Assembly: GCA_944323255.1 (NCBI GenBank) | Contig: CALURU010000008.1 | Span: 1 to 64,000 of the forward strand | Length of the DNA: 64,000 bases | Reading direction: 5' to 3' | From: Candidatus Gastranaerophilales bacterium | GTDB lineage: Bacteria > Cyanobacteriota > Vampirovibrionia > Gastranaerophilales > Gastranaerophilaceae | In this document: piece after piece, positions 52,929-61,383 of the stretch | How the letters are laid out: the number at the start of each line of letters is the position of its first letter | Position numbering within the stretch: position 1 is the first letter of the stretch | Made by a program: the position numbers and the translations under genes | The notes under the pieces: model-generated | The model's database searches: none | Seen by the model: the letters and a program-made list of their open reading frames with translations, nothing else | Told to the model about the DNA's origin: nothing

Positions 52929-54050
52929 TTATACAGTAGTTTTATTTCCCGAATTTATCCCGTCATTTACCCCATCTTCAAATGAGCGTAAGAGTGGTTC
53001 ATACTTTTTAAATTTAGTGATTAAATCGCCTGCATCTTTAATAATCTTGAGCTGCTTAATAAATTCTTTTCTAGGAACTGCAGGAGCACCTACAACTATT
53101 GATTTTGCCGGGAAGCTCTTTGTAACACCGGCCTGAGCTGCAATAATTGTGTCATCGCCTATGCTAATGTGGTCTGCAAGACCTGCTTGACCTGCTATTA
53201 CAACTCTGTCACCGATTACACAGCTTCCTGCAATACCGACTTGAGAAACTATCATACAACCTTTTCCGATTCGGCAATTATGCCCGATCATAACCAGGTC
53301 ATCAATTTTTGTGTTGTCTCCAACTGTTGTATTTTCAATTGTTCCTCTGTCAATTGCAGTGTTTGCGCCTATTTCTACGTTGTTGCCGATTTCTACAGAA
53401 CCAATTGAAGGAATTTTATAAATAACCTGTTCTATGTCATTTTCTTTAATTTCACCGTCTTTGCGTGCCTGCTCAATGTTGTTAGGATTTTCTGTTACAA
53501 AGCTGAATCCGTCTGCACCGAGAGAGACACCGTGGTGTAAAATTACTTTATTTCCGACCTTTACTCTGTCACCTATACATACTGCAGGGTGGAAGAAACA
53601 GTTATTACCGATAATTGCACCATTTCCGATATAGCCGTTTGCAAGAATCTTTGTATTATCACCGATTTGAGCATTTTCACCTATCACGACATTTGGTCCT
53701 AACGAAACATTCTGACCTAGTTTTGCTGACGGGTGAACCGTTGCTGTCGGATGAATTCCTGAGTTTACGTGTGGTTCTTCGTAAAACATTGTAATTAATT
53801 TCATCATCGCAAGCCGAGGCCTTTCGACTTCTATTGTAGAAAAGCCGTCAATGTTAACTCCCAAAGGAACAAGTGCAGCTTTTGCCTTAGTTTTTGAAAG
53901 ATTATTAATTTCTTCTTCTCCGAGAGCTAATGCCAGAGTATTTTCATCTGCTAAAAGCGGTGGAGCTATGTTTGTGATGGCTACATCCTTAGCTTTTGAA
54001 AGCATTCCGCCAGTAATTTGTGCAATTTGTTCCAATGTGAAAGTTTTCAT
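52929..54050 (-). CDS. lpxD: UDP-3-O-acylglucosamine N-acyltransferase
   Basis: 373 residues. An N-terminal uridine-binding domain (about 1-95) is followed by a long left-handed beta-helix of hexapeptides (LGPNVVIGENAQIGDN, VEIGANTAIDRGTI, LVMIGHNCRIGKGC) with the catalytic His in MIGHN, and a C-terminal helix. It adds the second acyl chain to UDP-glucosamine in lipid A synthesis. The ATG has AAGGAG-type upstream sequence. Confidence 0.93.
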   Translation of the reverse strand: MKTFTLEQIAQITGGMLSKAKDVAITNIAPPLLADENTLALALGEEEINNLSKTKAKAALVPLGVNIDGFSTIEVERPRLAMMKLITMFYEEPHVNSGIHPTATVHPSAKLGQNVSLGPNVVIGENAQIGDNTKILANGYIGNGAIIGNNCFFHPAVCIGDRVKVGNKVILHHGVSLGADGFSFVTENPNNIEQARKDGEIKENDIEQVIYKIPSIGSVEIGNNVEIGANTAIDRGTIENTTVGDNTKIDDLVMIGHNCRIGKGCMIVSQVGIAGSCVIGDRVVIAGQAGLADHISIGDDTIIAAQAGVTKSFPAKSIVVGAPAVPRKEFIKQLKIIKDAGDLITKFKKYEPLLRSFEDGVNDGINSGNKTTV

Positions 54051-54066
54051 AATACACTCCTTATAA

Positions 54067-54534
54067 TTATTTCAAACACTTGTTTATTACATTTGTTGTA
54101 GATTTACCTTGTACAAACTCAATAAATTCTACTTTTATGTTGTTTCGAAGAACAACATCACGCTCCGGTAAAGTTTCCAGAGTATAATCAGCTCCTTTTG
54201 TATAAATATCAGGTTTTATCGCTTCCAGCAATTTTGCCGGAGACCTCTCTTCAAATAATACCACATAATCAACTGAGCTCAAAGCATTTAATATTTCAGC
54301 TCTGTCTTCTTCGCAATTTATCGGGCGATCCTCTCCTTTGATAAGTTTTACGGATTTATCTGAATTAAGCATTACTATTGAATAGTCGGCGAGTGACTTG
54401 GTCTTTTTTAAATATCTTACGTGACCAACATGCAAAATATCAAAACAACCATTTGTTGCGACATATGTTTTTTCATTTTGCTGCCCTTTTCTTACAATAT
54501 CAATAATTTCTGTTTGTGAAACTAATTCGCCCAC
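54067..54534 (-). CDS. hldE: Heptose 1-phosphate adenylyltransferase-type protein (RfaE2/HldE C-terminal)
   Basis: 155 residues. TNGCFDILHVGHVRYL is the HxGH nucleotidyltransferase site, and IKPDIYTKGADYT and VQGKSTTNVINK match RfaE2. It forms ADP-heptose for the LPS core; the kinase half (RfaE1) is not fused, so it must be elsewhere. The start is GTG, directly after the stop of the small upstream gene, with AAAGGG as ribosome site. Confidence 0.87.
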   Translation of the reverse strand: MGELVSQTEIIDIVRKGQQNEKTYVATNGCFDILHVGHVRYLKKTKSLADYSIVMLNSDKSVKLIKGEDRPINCEEDRAEILNALSSVDYVVLFEERSPAKLLEAIKPDIYTKGADYTLETLPERDVVLRNNIKVEFIEFVQGKSTTNVINKCLK

Positions 54535-54744
54535 TTATTTTTGCCCTTTCATATTCTCAATAGAAATCTGGATATAATCTTTTATGCGCTCGAATGACTC
54601 TGATAGCGGATGAAAATATATTTTCTTCTCAACAGGTATTTCTTTAGGTAAAATATTAGCTTGTTTTACTGTTTGCTTTGCCTCTCTCATTTTTTTATTT
54701 GTCGGTCTGACCGTTATTTTACCGGAAATCTTTTTTATATTCAT
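54535..54744 (-). CDS. Small basic hypothetical protein
   Basis: 69 residues, Lys-rich (MNIKKISGKITVRPTNKK), no membrane segment, no known family. It fills the one- to two-base gaps between asd and hldE exactly, so it is probably a real operon member. Its ribosome site is poor, suggesting coupled translation from asd. Confidence 0.5.
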   Translation of the reverse strand: MNIKKISGKITVRPTNKKMREAKQTVKQANILPKEIPVEKKIYFHPLSESFERIKDYIQISIENMKGQK

Positions 54745-54745
54745 A

Positions 54746-55759
54746 TTAAAATAGCCCCATCTCTATAACTCTCTTGCATATTCTTACAGTATTTAATGCT
54801 GCGCCGATTCTTAAATTATCGGCAACACACCATAATGAAATTCCATTATTGAAAGCCAGATTTTTTCTGATTCTTCCGACAAAAACAGGATCTACACCGC
54901 TCGCATCACGTGTTGTCGGGTATTCATAATTTTCAGGATTATCGATAACTTTAACCCCATATGCATTTTTCAATATTTCTCTGACTTCATCAGGTGTAAT
55001 ATTTTTTTCAAACTCTATATCAACAGCTTCCGAATGCCCGTTGAACACAGGAACTCTGGCTGCTGTACAAGAAATTTTGGTGTTTTCATCAAGGTGAAGA
55101 ATTTTTCTTGTCTCGTTTACAACCTTCATCTCTTCTTTTGTATATCCATTTTCGCAGAAAACATCAATCTGCGGAATTACATTGAAAGAAATCGGTTTTT
55201 TGAAACACTTATTTTCAAACGGCTTTCCTTCAAGATTGGCAATTGTATCATCTCTTAATTCATTAATCGCTGCAAGTCCGGCGCCTGATACAGCCTGATA
55301 AGTTGATACTATTAGTCTTTTGATTCCAAATCTTTTTAACGGTTCAAGAACCAGCATTAATTGGGAGGTTGAACAATTAGGATTTGCAATAATACCCTTG
55401 TGCTTTTTTAAATCTTCATCATTTACTCCGGCAATAACAAGCGGAACCTCTTCTTCCATTCGGAACGCTGACGAATTATCAATGATTAAACCGCCTCTTT
55501 TAACAATTTCCGGCGCAAATAATTTGCTTGTTGAACCGCCTGCTGATGCCATTACAATATCAACATTATCAAAAACTTCAGGCTTTGCTTCTTCTACTGT
55601 ATATTCCTGCCCTTTGAAAGTTATCTTGCTGCCTGCACTTCTTGCGCTTGAGAGGAACTTTATACTTTCATATTCAATTCCTAGCTCTTCCGTAATCTTT
55701 GTAATTTCTCTTCCAACAACACCTGTTGCTCCTAAAATCGCAATTCTTGGTTTTCTCAT
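54746..55759 (-). CDS. asd: Aspartate-semialdehyde dehydrogenase
   Basis: 337 residues. NADP site ILGATGVVGREI at the N-terminus, catalytic cysteine in IANPNCSTSQLMLVLEPL (about residue 127), and the active-site His in VPVFNGHSEAVDIE. It makes aspartate semialdehyde for lysine/diaminopimelate, threonine and methionine. It lies downstream of dapB, forming a diaminopimelate pair that supports peptidoglycan. Ribosome site AGAGGATAAAG. Confidence 0.95.
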   Translation of the reverse strand: MRKPRIAILGATGVVGREITKITEELGIEYESIKFLSSARSAGSKITFKGQEYTVEEAKPEVFDNVDIVMASAGGSTSKLFAPEIVKRGGLIIDNSSAFRMEEEVPLVIAGVNDEDLKKHKGIIANPNCSTSQLMLVLEPLKRFGIKRLIVSTYQAVSGAGLAAINELRDDTIANLEGKPFENKCFKKPISFNVIPQIDVFCENGYTKEEMKVVNETRKILHLDENTKISCTAARVPVFNGHSEAVDIEFEKNITPDEVREILKNAYGVKVIDNPENYEYPTTRDASGVDPVFVGRIRKNLAFNNGISLWCVADNLRIGAALNTVRICKRVIEMGLF

Positions 55760-55782
55760 CTTTATCCTCTTTTACTTCATTT

Positions 55783-55816
55783 CCTCCCCTATTGAGGAGA
55801 GGGTTAGGGGGAGGTG
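55783..55816. repeat. GC-rich hairpin between dapB and asd
   Basis: CCTCCCC ... GGGGAGG encloses a purine-rich loop (GAGGAGAGGGTTA). It stands out in base composition and resembles dispersed palindromes of the type seen in other bacterial genomes. It could modulate dapB-asd readthrough. Confidence 0.5.
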
Positions 55817-55827
55817 TAAAACCTCTT

Positions 55828-56574
55828 CTACATTATTTTATCCAAACCGTAAACGAATCTACGGTTTTCATTTACGTACCTTACAGCCCTTAAAACACCG
55901 TCCATATAGCATTCTCTATTCATAGAATCGTGTCTTATCGTCAAAAGTTGACCTCCTGCTCCGAAAATAACTTCTTGAGAAGCTATATAACCAGGTAATC
56001 TTACAGAATGAATATGTATGTTATTGTATGATTTTGCACCTCTTGCACCTTCAATTGTTTCAACTTCTGCGCAATTTCCTTTTGTGAAATCAGGATTCTC
56101 TTCCGACATCATTAAAGCAGTTTTTACAGCAGTTCCAGAAGGAGCATCTTTTTTCTGGTTGTGATGAAGCTCAATGATTTCCGCATTATCAAAATATTTA
56201 GAAGCCATTTGGGCAAATTTCATCATCAAAACTGCACCGGTTGAAAAGTTCGGCGCAATAAAACACCCTAGTTTTTGAGATTCAGAAAGACTCTTTAATT
56301 CGCTAATCTGTTCATCGCTGAGTCCTGTTGTGCCTATAACAATGTTTATACCGTTATTTAAGCAGTATAGTGCATTTTCGTAAATAGATTTTGGCTGCGT
56401 AAAATCTATTAAAATATCTATCTTTACTGAATTTTTTGCATCCTTAATAGTTGCAAACTCGCCGTCTTTTATATCAATTCTAGCAACCAGAGCCATATCT
56501 TCAGCATTATTAACTGCTTTGATAACTTCCTGCCCCATTTTTCCGTTTGCCCCGCATACTGCTACATTAATCAT
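55828..56574 (-). CDS. dapB: 4-hydroxy-tetrahydrodipicolinate reductase
   Basis: 248 residues. NAD(P) motif VAVCGANGKMGQEVI, IDFTQP, IVIGTTGLSD, and the catalytic block ELHHNQKKDAPSGTA. It performs the second step of the diaminopimelate branch. AAGGGGAA precedes the ATG. It is separated from asd by 68 bases holding a hairpin. Confidence 0.95.
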   Translation of the reverse strand: MINVAVCGANGKMGQEVIKAVNNAEDMALVARIDIKDGEFATIKDAKNSVKIDILIDFTQPKSIYENALYCLNNGINIVIGTTGLSDEQISELKSLSESQKLGCFIAPNFSTGAVLMMKFAQMASKYFDNAEIIELHHNQKKDAPSGTAVKTALMMSEENPDFTKGNCAEVETIEGARGAKSYNNIHIHSVRLPGYIASQEVIFGAGGQLLTIRHDSMNRECYMDGVLRAVRYVNENRRFVYGLDKIM

Positions 56575-56744
56575 ATTATTCCCCTTCTGTTCGGATATGT
56601 TTAAGATTTATTCAAATTCCTTCCCTGTCTACACTTTACCCAATTATACAATAAAAAAAAGATATGAAAATGTAAAGATTTGTAACAATTATATACTAAA
56701 TATGTTACTAATATATAAAAATGTGGAATAATATATATATAATC

Positions 56745-56815
56745 TCTTTTCTTTATTTTCTCCTCCACTCCTTTATCTAACGAGAGTTAATGCCGCAAAC
56801 GATTGCGGCTTTTTG
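56745..56815 (+). ncRNA. Candidate small RNA with anti-ribosome-site sequences
   Basis: A plus-strand TATAAT at 56738-56743 and a plus-strand terminator (56792-56815) bracket about 65 bases with no ORF, between two minus-strand genes, so the terminator has no gene to serve. The body is pyrimidine-rich and contains CTCCTCC and CTCCTTTA, exact complements of GGAGGAG and TAAAGGAG ribosome sites. The -35 region is weak. Confidence 0.45.
56792..56815 (+). terminator. Plus-strand terminator of the candidate small RNA
   Basis: GCCGCAA ACGA TTGCGGC followed by TTTTTG TTTT. The opposite strand has no T-run after the stem. Confidence 0.8.
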
Positions 56816-56847
56816 TTTTGTATATATTTAACGTTAGGAGGTAGAGT

Positions 56848-57093
56848 TTACGCAGCTTCCTCTGTACATACATATTTAGCAGATTTTGCAACAACACCGT
56901 AGCATACCATCGTTAATCTGTTGTTCAACGCAAGCATTGTTCGGAAATTGTTTGCTGACTGGTTCATAGCACTCATAATATCGTCTGCTGATACTCTCGA
57001 TACAAGTGCTCCTTCTTCGTGATTATCAACTTTTTCCTGTGCATATTTTTCTACTAATAACTTGTCAATAAAATCTCTTGCTCCGATTGCCAT
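56848..57093 (-). CDS. Small hypothetical protein under a shared promoter element
   Basis: 81 residues, mostly helical, no signal peptide (MAIGARDFIDKLLVEKYAQ; C-terminal LTMVCYGVVAKSAKYV hydrophobic helix). No family recognised. Ribosome site TAGGAG. It has a leader of about 100 bases that can fold into a GNRA-capped hairpin, and further upstream the element shared with the gene at 50600. It is divergent from the large protein at 57365. Confidence 0.6.
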   Translation of the reverse strand: MAIGARDFIDKLLVEKYAQEKVDNHEEGALVSRVSADDIMSAMNQSANNFRTMLALNNRLTMVCYGVVAKSAKYVCTEEAA

Positions 57094-57134
57094 AATTAAA
57101 TACTCCTATATAATCTTATGTAATACTCTCACTT

Positions 57135-57195
57135 TAAGACAGAATAACCTGGCACCTCTAAAGCTTACGCTCTATGGTTTTTAGCTCTCTTTCTT
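57135..57195 (-). promoter_or_regulatory. Structured 5' leader of the 56848 gene
   Basis: On the minus strand AAAACC is followed by TAGAGC GTAA GCTTTA (a hairpin with a GNRA tetraloop), then GAGG and CCAGGTT. The AACC/GGTT flanks can pair around the hairpin. The layout recalls one half of a GEMM-type leader, but a second helix is not seen. Confidence 0.3.
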
Positions 57196-57198
57196 AAA

Positions 57199-57262
57199 TA
57201 TCTCTTATGTATATATAAAGTATTTAACTTTAAAAAAATTGACTTTTTTGTTAGCCTTTGTA
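57199..57262. repeat. Conserved intergenic element, copy 2
   Basis: Second copy of the element at 50869-50935, upstream of the minus-strand gene 56848 and facing the plus-strand gene 57365. Confidence 0.65.
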
Positions 57263-57291
57263 AAGTTTTGTAAAAATGATTTATAAAAATC

Positions 57292-57318
57292 TAAAGTTAT
57301 ACAAAAATATGCCGTTAT
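57292..57318 (+). promoter_or_regulatory. Sigma-28 (FliA) type promoter
   Basis: TAAAGTTA at 57292-57299, exactly 11 bases, GCCGTTAT at 57311-57318 (13 of 16 consensus positions). It lies 46 bases before the ATG at 57365 and matches the site before the 42700 gene. Confidence 0.78.
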
Positions 57319-57364
57319 AAGTAAATGTATAACTATGTTAAAAATACTTTTAAAGGAGTTTGAT

Positions 57365-60300
57365 ATGAGTCTGAACGTTGATGCAAGTGAAGTGTTAGCA
57401 CAAGCAAAAGCCCGTCAGGAAGCTGCCATAAGAGCAAAAGAAGAAGCTGAAAAGGCAAAAACGGATGCTGCAGCAAAAGATGCGGAGGCAGCGGCATTAG
57501 CCGAAAAAGAAAGTTTGGAGGCAACAGAAGCGGCTGCTGCGGCAGAAAAAGAGGCTGCAGAGGTTGCTGCAGCACAGGAAAAAGTGAATTCTGCAAACGT
57601 AAGAGTAACATCTGCACAAGCGGCGTACGCAAATGCCTGTTCTCAATTGAATTCAGCTCAAGGTCAACTAAATTCTGCAAAAGCGAGTGGGGACGAAAGT
57701 GCAATTGCAGCAGCAGAATCGGCTGTTAATAGCGCAAAGGCTGCCGCTGAAAGAGCTTATCAAGAATTACAGACAGCACAGCAAGAAGCTGAAACTGCAC
57801 AAAAAGAGTTAGAAAAAGAAACTACTGAGGCAGAAGATGCAAAGAAGAAGGCAGAACTTGAAAAAACTGAGGCAGAAAAGGCTGCAAAAGAGGCAGAGGC
57901 TGCAAAAAATGAATTAGCTGAAGCTGAAACTGTTTTAGCAGATGCTGCTAAAGAACTGGAAGCTGCGAATGCAGCAGTTAGTGAAGCAGAAGCAGCTGTA
58001 GAGGCAGAAGAAGCAAATGCCGCAAATGAGACGGAAGGTGTACAGGAAGCAGAACATTTGTCCCAAGAAGAGATTGATAAACTTGTCCAAGAAGAAGGAT
58101 ATACATACATAACTTCTAAAGATCAATTCTTAGAAATTTTCCAAAATGGCGGAATTGATTTAAATGGAAGTTATATTCTCGGATGTGATATAGATTTAAG
58201 TGAAATTGAAAATTGGCAGCCGGTCGGTGATGAGGTAAATCCGTTTACCGGCGTGTTTAATGGTAACGGATATTCGATAGATAATTTGACAATTAATGTG
58301 GAAGATTCTAATGCTGAAAATGTTGGTTTCTTCGGAACTACTGTGAATGCTGAAATTTCTAATGTCAATTTTACAAATGCTTCAATTGTAACTCCAAGTG
58401 ATTTTATTAATGGATCTTCTTCCGTAGGTATAGTTGCCGGAACTGCAAGAGGAACTTCGTTTGATAATATTACTATTTCAGGAGATGTTACGGGCTACGA
58501 AAGTGTTGGCGGCATGGTAGGTGTTATTAATGATAATTCTTATTATGATGCCAATGAAAATTATATAGAAGTAGGAAATAGTTCAATCTCAAATGTTGAT
58601 ACTTCTGTAGATGCAAGCGGTAAATATTATGTTGGTGGTTTGGTAGGCTCTATCGAGGGTACAGAGGTTTTAGACGGTGTTGCAACAAGAGATTTGGTGA
58701 TTTCAAATTGTAATACAAGCGGAGATATTGTATTTGATGAAGAATCTGCAGGCGGTTTAATAGGTGAGGCGGGTAAAACCGTTGTAACAATTACAAATAG
58801 TGAAAGTAATGTAAATTTAACCTGGAATAATACAGAAAATGACGGTGATATATCATTTCTTATGGAGACTGGCAGAGCCGGTGGTTTTATTGGTTGTGCA
58901 AATGGTACATATATTGCAATTTGTAATTCTGAATACAACGGAAATCTTGATGTTGAAGGTGATTTCAAAGGTGAATGGTACGGATGGTACATGAATGATG
59001 CTCATGTTACAACATACGAAATCCCGGGCGGGCTGCCTGTTGACGATATTTTAAATATTGAGGGAATCGATGCTCTAGAACCTGTAACAGATCCTTCAAG
59101 CGGTATTTCTCATTATGAAGTTACGGTAAGTACACTTACCGGTCTGGACAAAATGGTTACAATGCTGTATGAAAATCCGGCTCTGGCAGAGATGATTACT
59201 TTTAATGTAAATTTTGATTTTGAAGCTATGGACGGAATGTATGACAGCTCGGTATATGCGCAGTATGGTGTTACGCAGCATTTGTACGAGGATGAAGAAG
59301 GAATTGTACATAATGATGTCTATATTGATAATGAAATTGATCTGGAGACAACATTTCATAATGAACAGAAATCAAGTTCTTCTTCAACTCCTGTAACTTC
59401 TGTAACTTCTGTTCCGCTTAAAGAAACTATGGTATCAGGTTTATATAAGGATGAGGAGGGCAAATATGTAGTTATAGCAAAGGATATGTCAATAGTCGAA
59501 GCTAATATGAGCTTTAACTATGATAATCAGGTTACGGATGTTACAAAGCGCCTTCAAACTGATGAAGTAAGATTCCGTGAGTATATTACTGATATGGTTA
59601 AATACTATCAGAGTAAAATGAACGAAGCAATAAAAGCCTTGTTTGAAATTGCAGAAAATAAAGAGATTACTGTTCTTAATAAGGCTGAGTATAAGAAACT
59701 TATTAAAATGCAAGAAGCCGGCATGGAATTATCAAATGAACAAAAGGCTGCAATTGCTCTTTATGAAGTAGATTATCAGGTTATGAATTTAGTTGCAGAA
59801 ACTACGCATAATAAAGGCTGCGGCATGGGCGGAGATGCATCATTCCTTGATGAGACAACTGCTATTCAAATGTTTGATGACGCAGGCAGACCTCTGTTTA
59901 CAACTCTAAATGGTGATCAGTTGCGTCAGAGAATGGATGAGGAAGGCAATCTTATGACAGATGATGAGGGTAATCCTGTATATGAAAATCTTGACGGCAG
60001 TGATTATACAGGTTTAGCAGAAGTCTTTGCTCAAAGAGGTTATCCGGTGACGGATGAAGAAGGTAATTTCTTATATACAGATAAAGACGGTAATAGTGTA
60101 ACAAAATCGACAGATGAAGAAGGAAATACTATTTACACTAATGCCGACGGAACTGCTTATGAGGGTGCGGAAGAAGATTTGACGCAGCAGTTAGAGCCGT
60201 TTGATATTTCAGAAGAATATAAGTCTCTTGAAAATGAAATGAAAGATCTTTTGGATGATGTCGAGTCAGGTAACTATGGGGGTACTCCGCTTGATAATGC

Positions 60301-60370
60301 CGTAGCGGAAGATAATATTGAAACAGCTGTTCAAGAAGAATTGAAAGAAGAGCTGAAAGACAAAATATAA
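57365..60370 (+). CDS. Large coiled-coil and GLUG-repeat protein of the putative sigma-28 regulon
   Basis: 1001 residues from the ATG at 57365 (TAAAGGAG at ideal spacing; an upstream in-frame ATG lacks one). Residues about 15-228 are an Ala/Glu/Lys-rich coiled coil. Residues about 290-515 hold GLUG-type beta-helix repeats (GVFNGNGYSIDNLTI, VGGMVGVI, YYVGGLVGSI, AGGLIGEA, AGGFIGCANG). Residues about 857-933 contain short repeats of the form (D)DEEGNxxYxxxDG. There is no signal peptide, membrane helix or beta-barrel end. GLUG repeats are typical of surface adhesins, so a secretion route is needed; the flagellar gate genes lie 1 kb downstream. Function unknown. Confidence 0.8.
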   Translation: MSLNVDASEVLAQAKARQEAAIRAKEEAEKAKTDAAAKDAEAAALAEKESLEATEAAAAAEKEAAEVAAAQEKVNSANVRVTSAQAAYANACSQLNSAQGQLNSAKASGDESAIAAAESAVNSAKAAAERAYQELQTAQQEAETAQKELEKETTEAEDAKKKAELEKTEAEKAAKEAEAAKNELAEAETVLADAAKELEAANAAVSEAEAAVEAEEANAANETEGVQEAEHLSQEEIDKLVQEEGYTYITSKDQFLEIFQNGGIDLNGSYILGCDIDLSEIENWQPVGDEVNPFTGVFNGNGYSIDNLTINVEDSNAENVGFFGTTVNAEISNVNFTNASIVTPSDFINGSSSVGIVAGTARGTSFDNITISGDVTGYESVGGMVGVINDNSYYDANENYIEVGNSSISNVDTSVDASGKYYVGGLVGSIEGTEVLDGVATRDLVISNCNTSGDIVFDEESAGGLIGEAGKTVVTITNSESNVNLTWNNTENDGDISFLMETGRAGGFIGCANGTYIAICNSEYNGNLDVEGDFKGEWYGWYMNDAHVTTYEIPGGLPVDDILNIEGIDALEPVTDPSSGISHYEVTVSTLTGLDKMVTMLYENPALAEMITFNVNFDFEAMDGMYDSSVYAQYGVTQHLYEDEEGIVHNDVYIDNEIDLETTFHNEQKSSSSSTPVTSVTSVPLKETMVSGLYKDEEGKYVVIAKDMSIVEANMSFNYDNQVTDVTKRLQTDEVRFREYITDMVKYYQSKMNEAIKALFEIAENKEITVLNKAEYKKLIKMQEAGMELSNEQKAAIALYEVDYQVMNLVAETTHNKGCGMGGDASFLDETTAIQMFDDAGRPLFTTLNGDQLRQRMDEEGNLMTDDEGNPVYENLDGSDYTGLAEVFAQRGYPVTDEEGNFLYTDKDGNSVTKSTDEEGNTIYTNADGTAYEGAEEDLTQQLEPFDISEEYKSLENEMKDLLDDVESGNYGGTPLDNAVAEDNIETAVQEELKEELKDKI

Positions 60371-60388
60371 TATTTGTGAGGTAAGCAA

Positions 60389-60410
60389 GGCACCTGCTTT
60401 AGCAGGTGCC
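60389..60410 (+). terminator. Hairpin terminator after the large protein
   Basis: GGCACCTGCT / AGCAGGTGCC perfect 10-bp stem with a two-base loop. The following T-run is weak (GTTTGT). Confidence 0.7.
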
Positions 60411-60480
60411 GTTTGTAAAATTATATTACAATAGTGTGCAACTTATATGCAAATGTTATATAATAGAATTATAGGTGTAT

Positions 60481-60699
60481 ATGTATATCGTTAAGAATTT
60501 AAAGGACTATAATTTGTCCCACAAGCAAAGGATTTTTGCCGGGTACTTGAAGGATAATGTTGATTCGTTTACATGCTATGAAAAGGTAACGAATCGCAGT
60601 GCTATGCGAAAATATTTTGCTCCAGACAATGATTTTATTGTGTATACGACTGCCATAGCTGAGCCGGCAGAACTTTTGGCACGTGCTTTTGTCGGGTGA
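60481..60699 (+). CDS. Small hypothetical protein
   Basis: 72 residues from the ATG at 60481 (GTG at 60475 possible). Soluble, mixed charge, with SHKQRIFAGYL in the N-terminal half and a hydrophobic end (ELLARAFVG). A TATAAT box lies at 60459-60464, and AGGTG is a weak ribosome site. No family recognised. It sits between the large sigma-28-type gene and fliP. Confidence 0.5.
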   Translation: MYIVKNLKDYNLSHKQRIFAGYLKDNVDSFTCYEKVTNRSAMRKYFAPDNDFIVYTTAIAEPAELLARAFVG

Positions 60700-60732
60700 T
60701 ATTAAAATTTTGTTTATGATATTCTGACATGT

Positions 60733-61323
60733 ATGAAGAGACTTTTTATAATATTTTTTCTTTTGTTTTTAGGTTGCAGCTTTGTTCCGGCTCAAGAGTC
60801 AAGAACATTTGAATATGAAGGAAATAAATATTCTCTTTTATATAGCGAAAAGAGTGCAGAGCATAACGGATATTTTAACCAGTATTTTAAAGATGGAGAA
60901 GAGTCTTCCTCTTGGACAGAGGTCATGTCTGTTCAACATTTCCCAAATATATATTCTCCTATAGATTTGGCGTATACATTCAGAGAATTCTTAGGAGAAC
61001 ACAATTGCCCGAGTTCTATGTTTATTGATGAAGAAAAAAATATTGCAATGTTAGATTTTATTCTTATTGATACTGTTGGAGAAAATAAATTACCTGTAGT
61101 TATTGAGTTTAATGTATTTAAATATGAAAAATATTCAGGATGCGGAACTGTAGCTCTACAGTATGCAAAAAAATATATGGTTTATGATGCCAAACAAGTT
61201 GATAAAGTAAAAAAGAAATTTGAAAAATTCCGTCCGAAAGCGATAAAGAAAATTTTAGAATTTGATATTCCTGAAGTGGTGCAAGAGGATATTGGTGAAA
61301 TAAAACTTAATGATTTGCCATGA
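60733..61323 (+). CDS. Secreted or lipid-anchored hypothetical protein
   Basis: 196 residues. An N-terminal hydrophobic signal (MKRLFIIFFLLFLGCS) offers either lipoprotein processing at the cysteine (lipobox FLGC is imperfect) or ordinary cleavage after VPA. The mature part is alpha/beta and ends with a Lys-rich helix. No family recognised. TATTCT ends seven bases before the ATG, suggesting a leaderless mRNA. It precedes fliP by 60 bases. Confidence 0.6.
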   Translation: MKRLFIIFFLLFLGCSFVPAQESRTFEYEGNKYSLLYSEKSAEHNGYFNQYFKDGEESSSWTEVMSVQHFPNIYSPIDLAYTFREFLGEHNCPSSMFIDEEKNIAMLDFILIDTVGENKLPVVIEFNVFKYEKYSGCGTVALQYAKKYMVYDAKQVDKVKKKFEKFRPKAIKKILEFDIPEVVQEDIGEIKLNDLP

Positions 61324-61383
61324 CTTTTCTTATTCTGGTAGCATATACTAGAGTAAATATATAGTTATTAAAAGGATATAGTA

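Noticed and set aside
57199-57262. Sigma-28 site on the minus strand for the 56848 gene
   Set aside because: A TAAAGTTA string occurs, but no GCCG follows at 11 bases and the string is not conserved in the copy at 50869.
57760-58110. Ser/Ala-rich 116-residue antisense frame in the large coiled-coil gene
   Set aside because: Arises from the Ala/Glu codon repeats of the coiled coil on the other strand.
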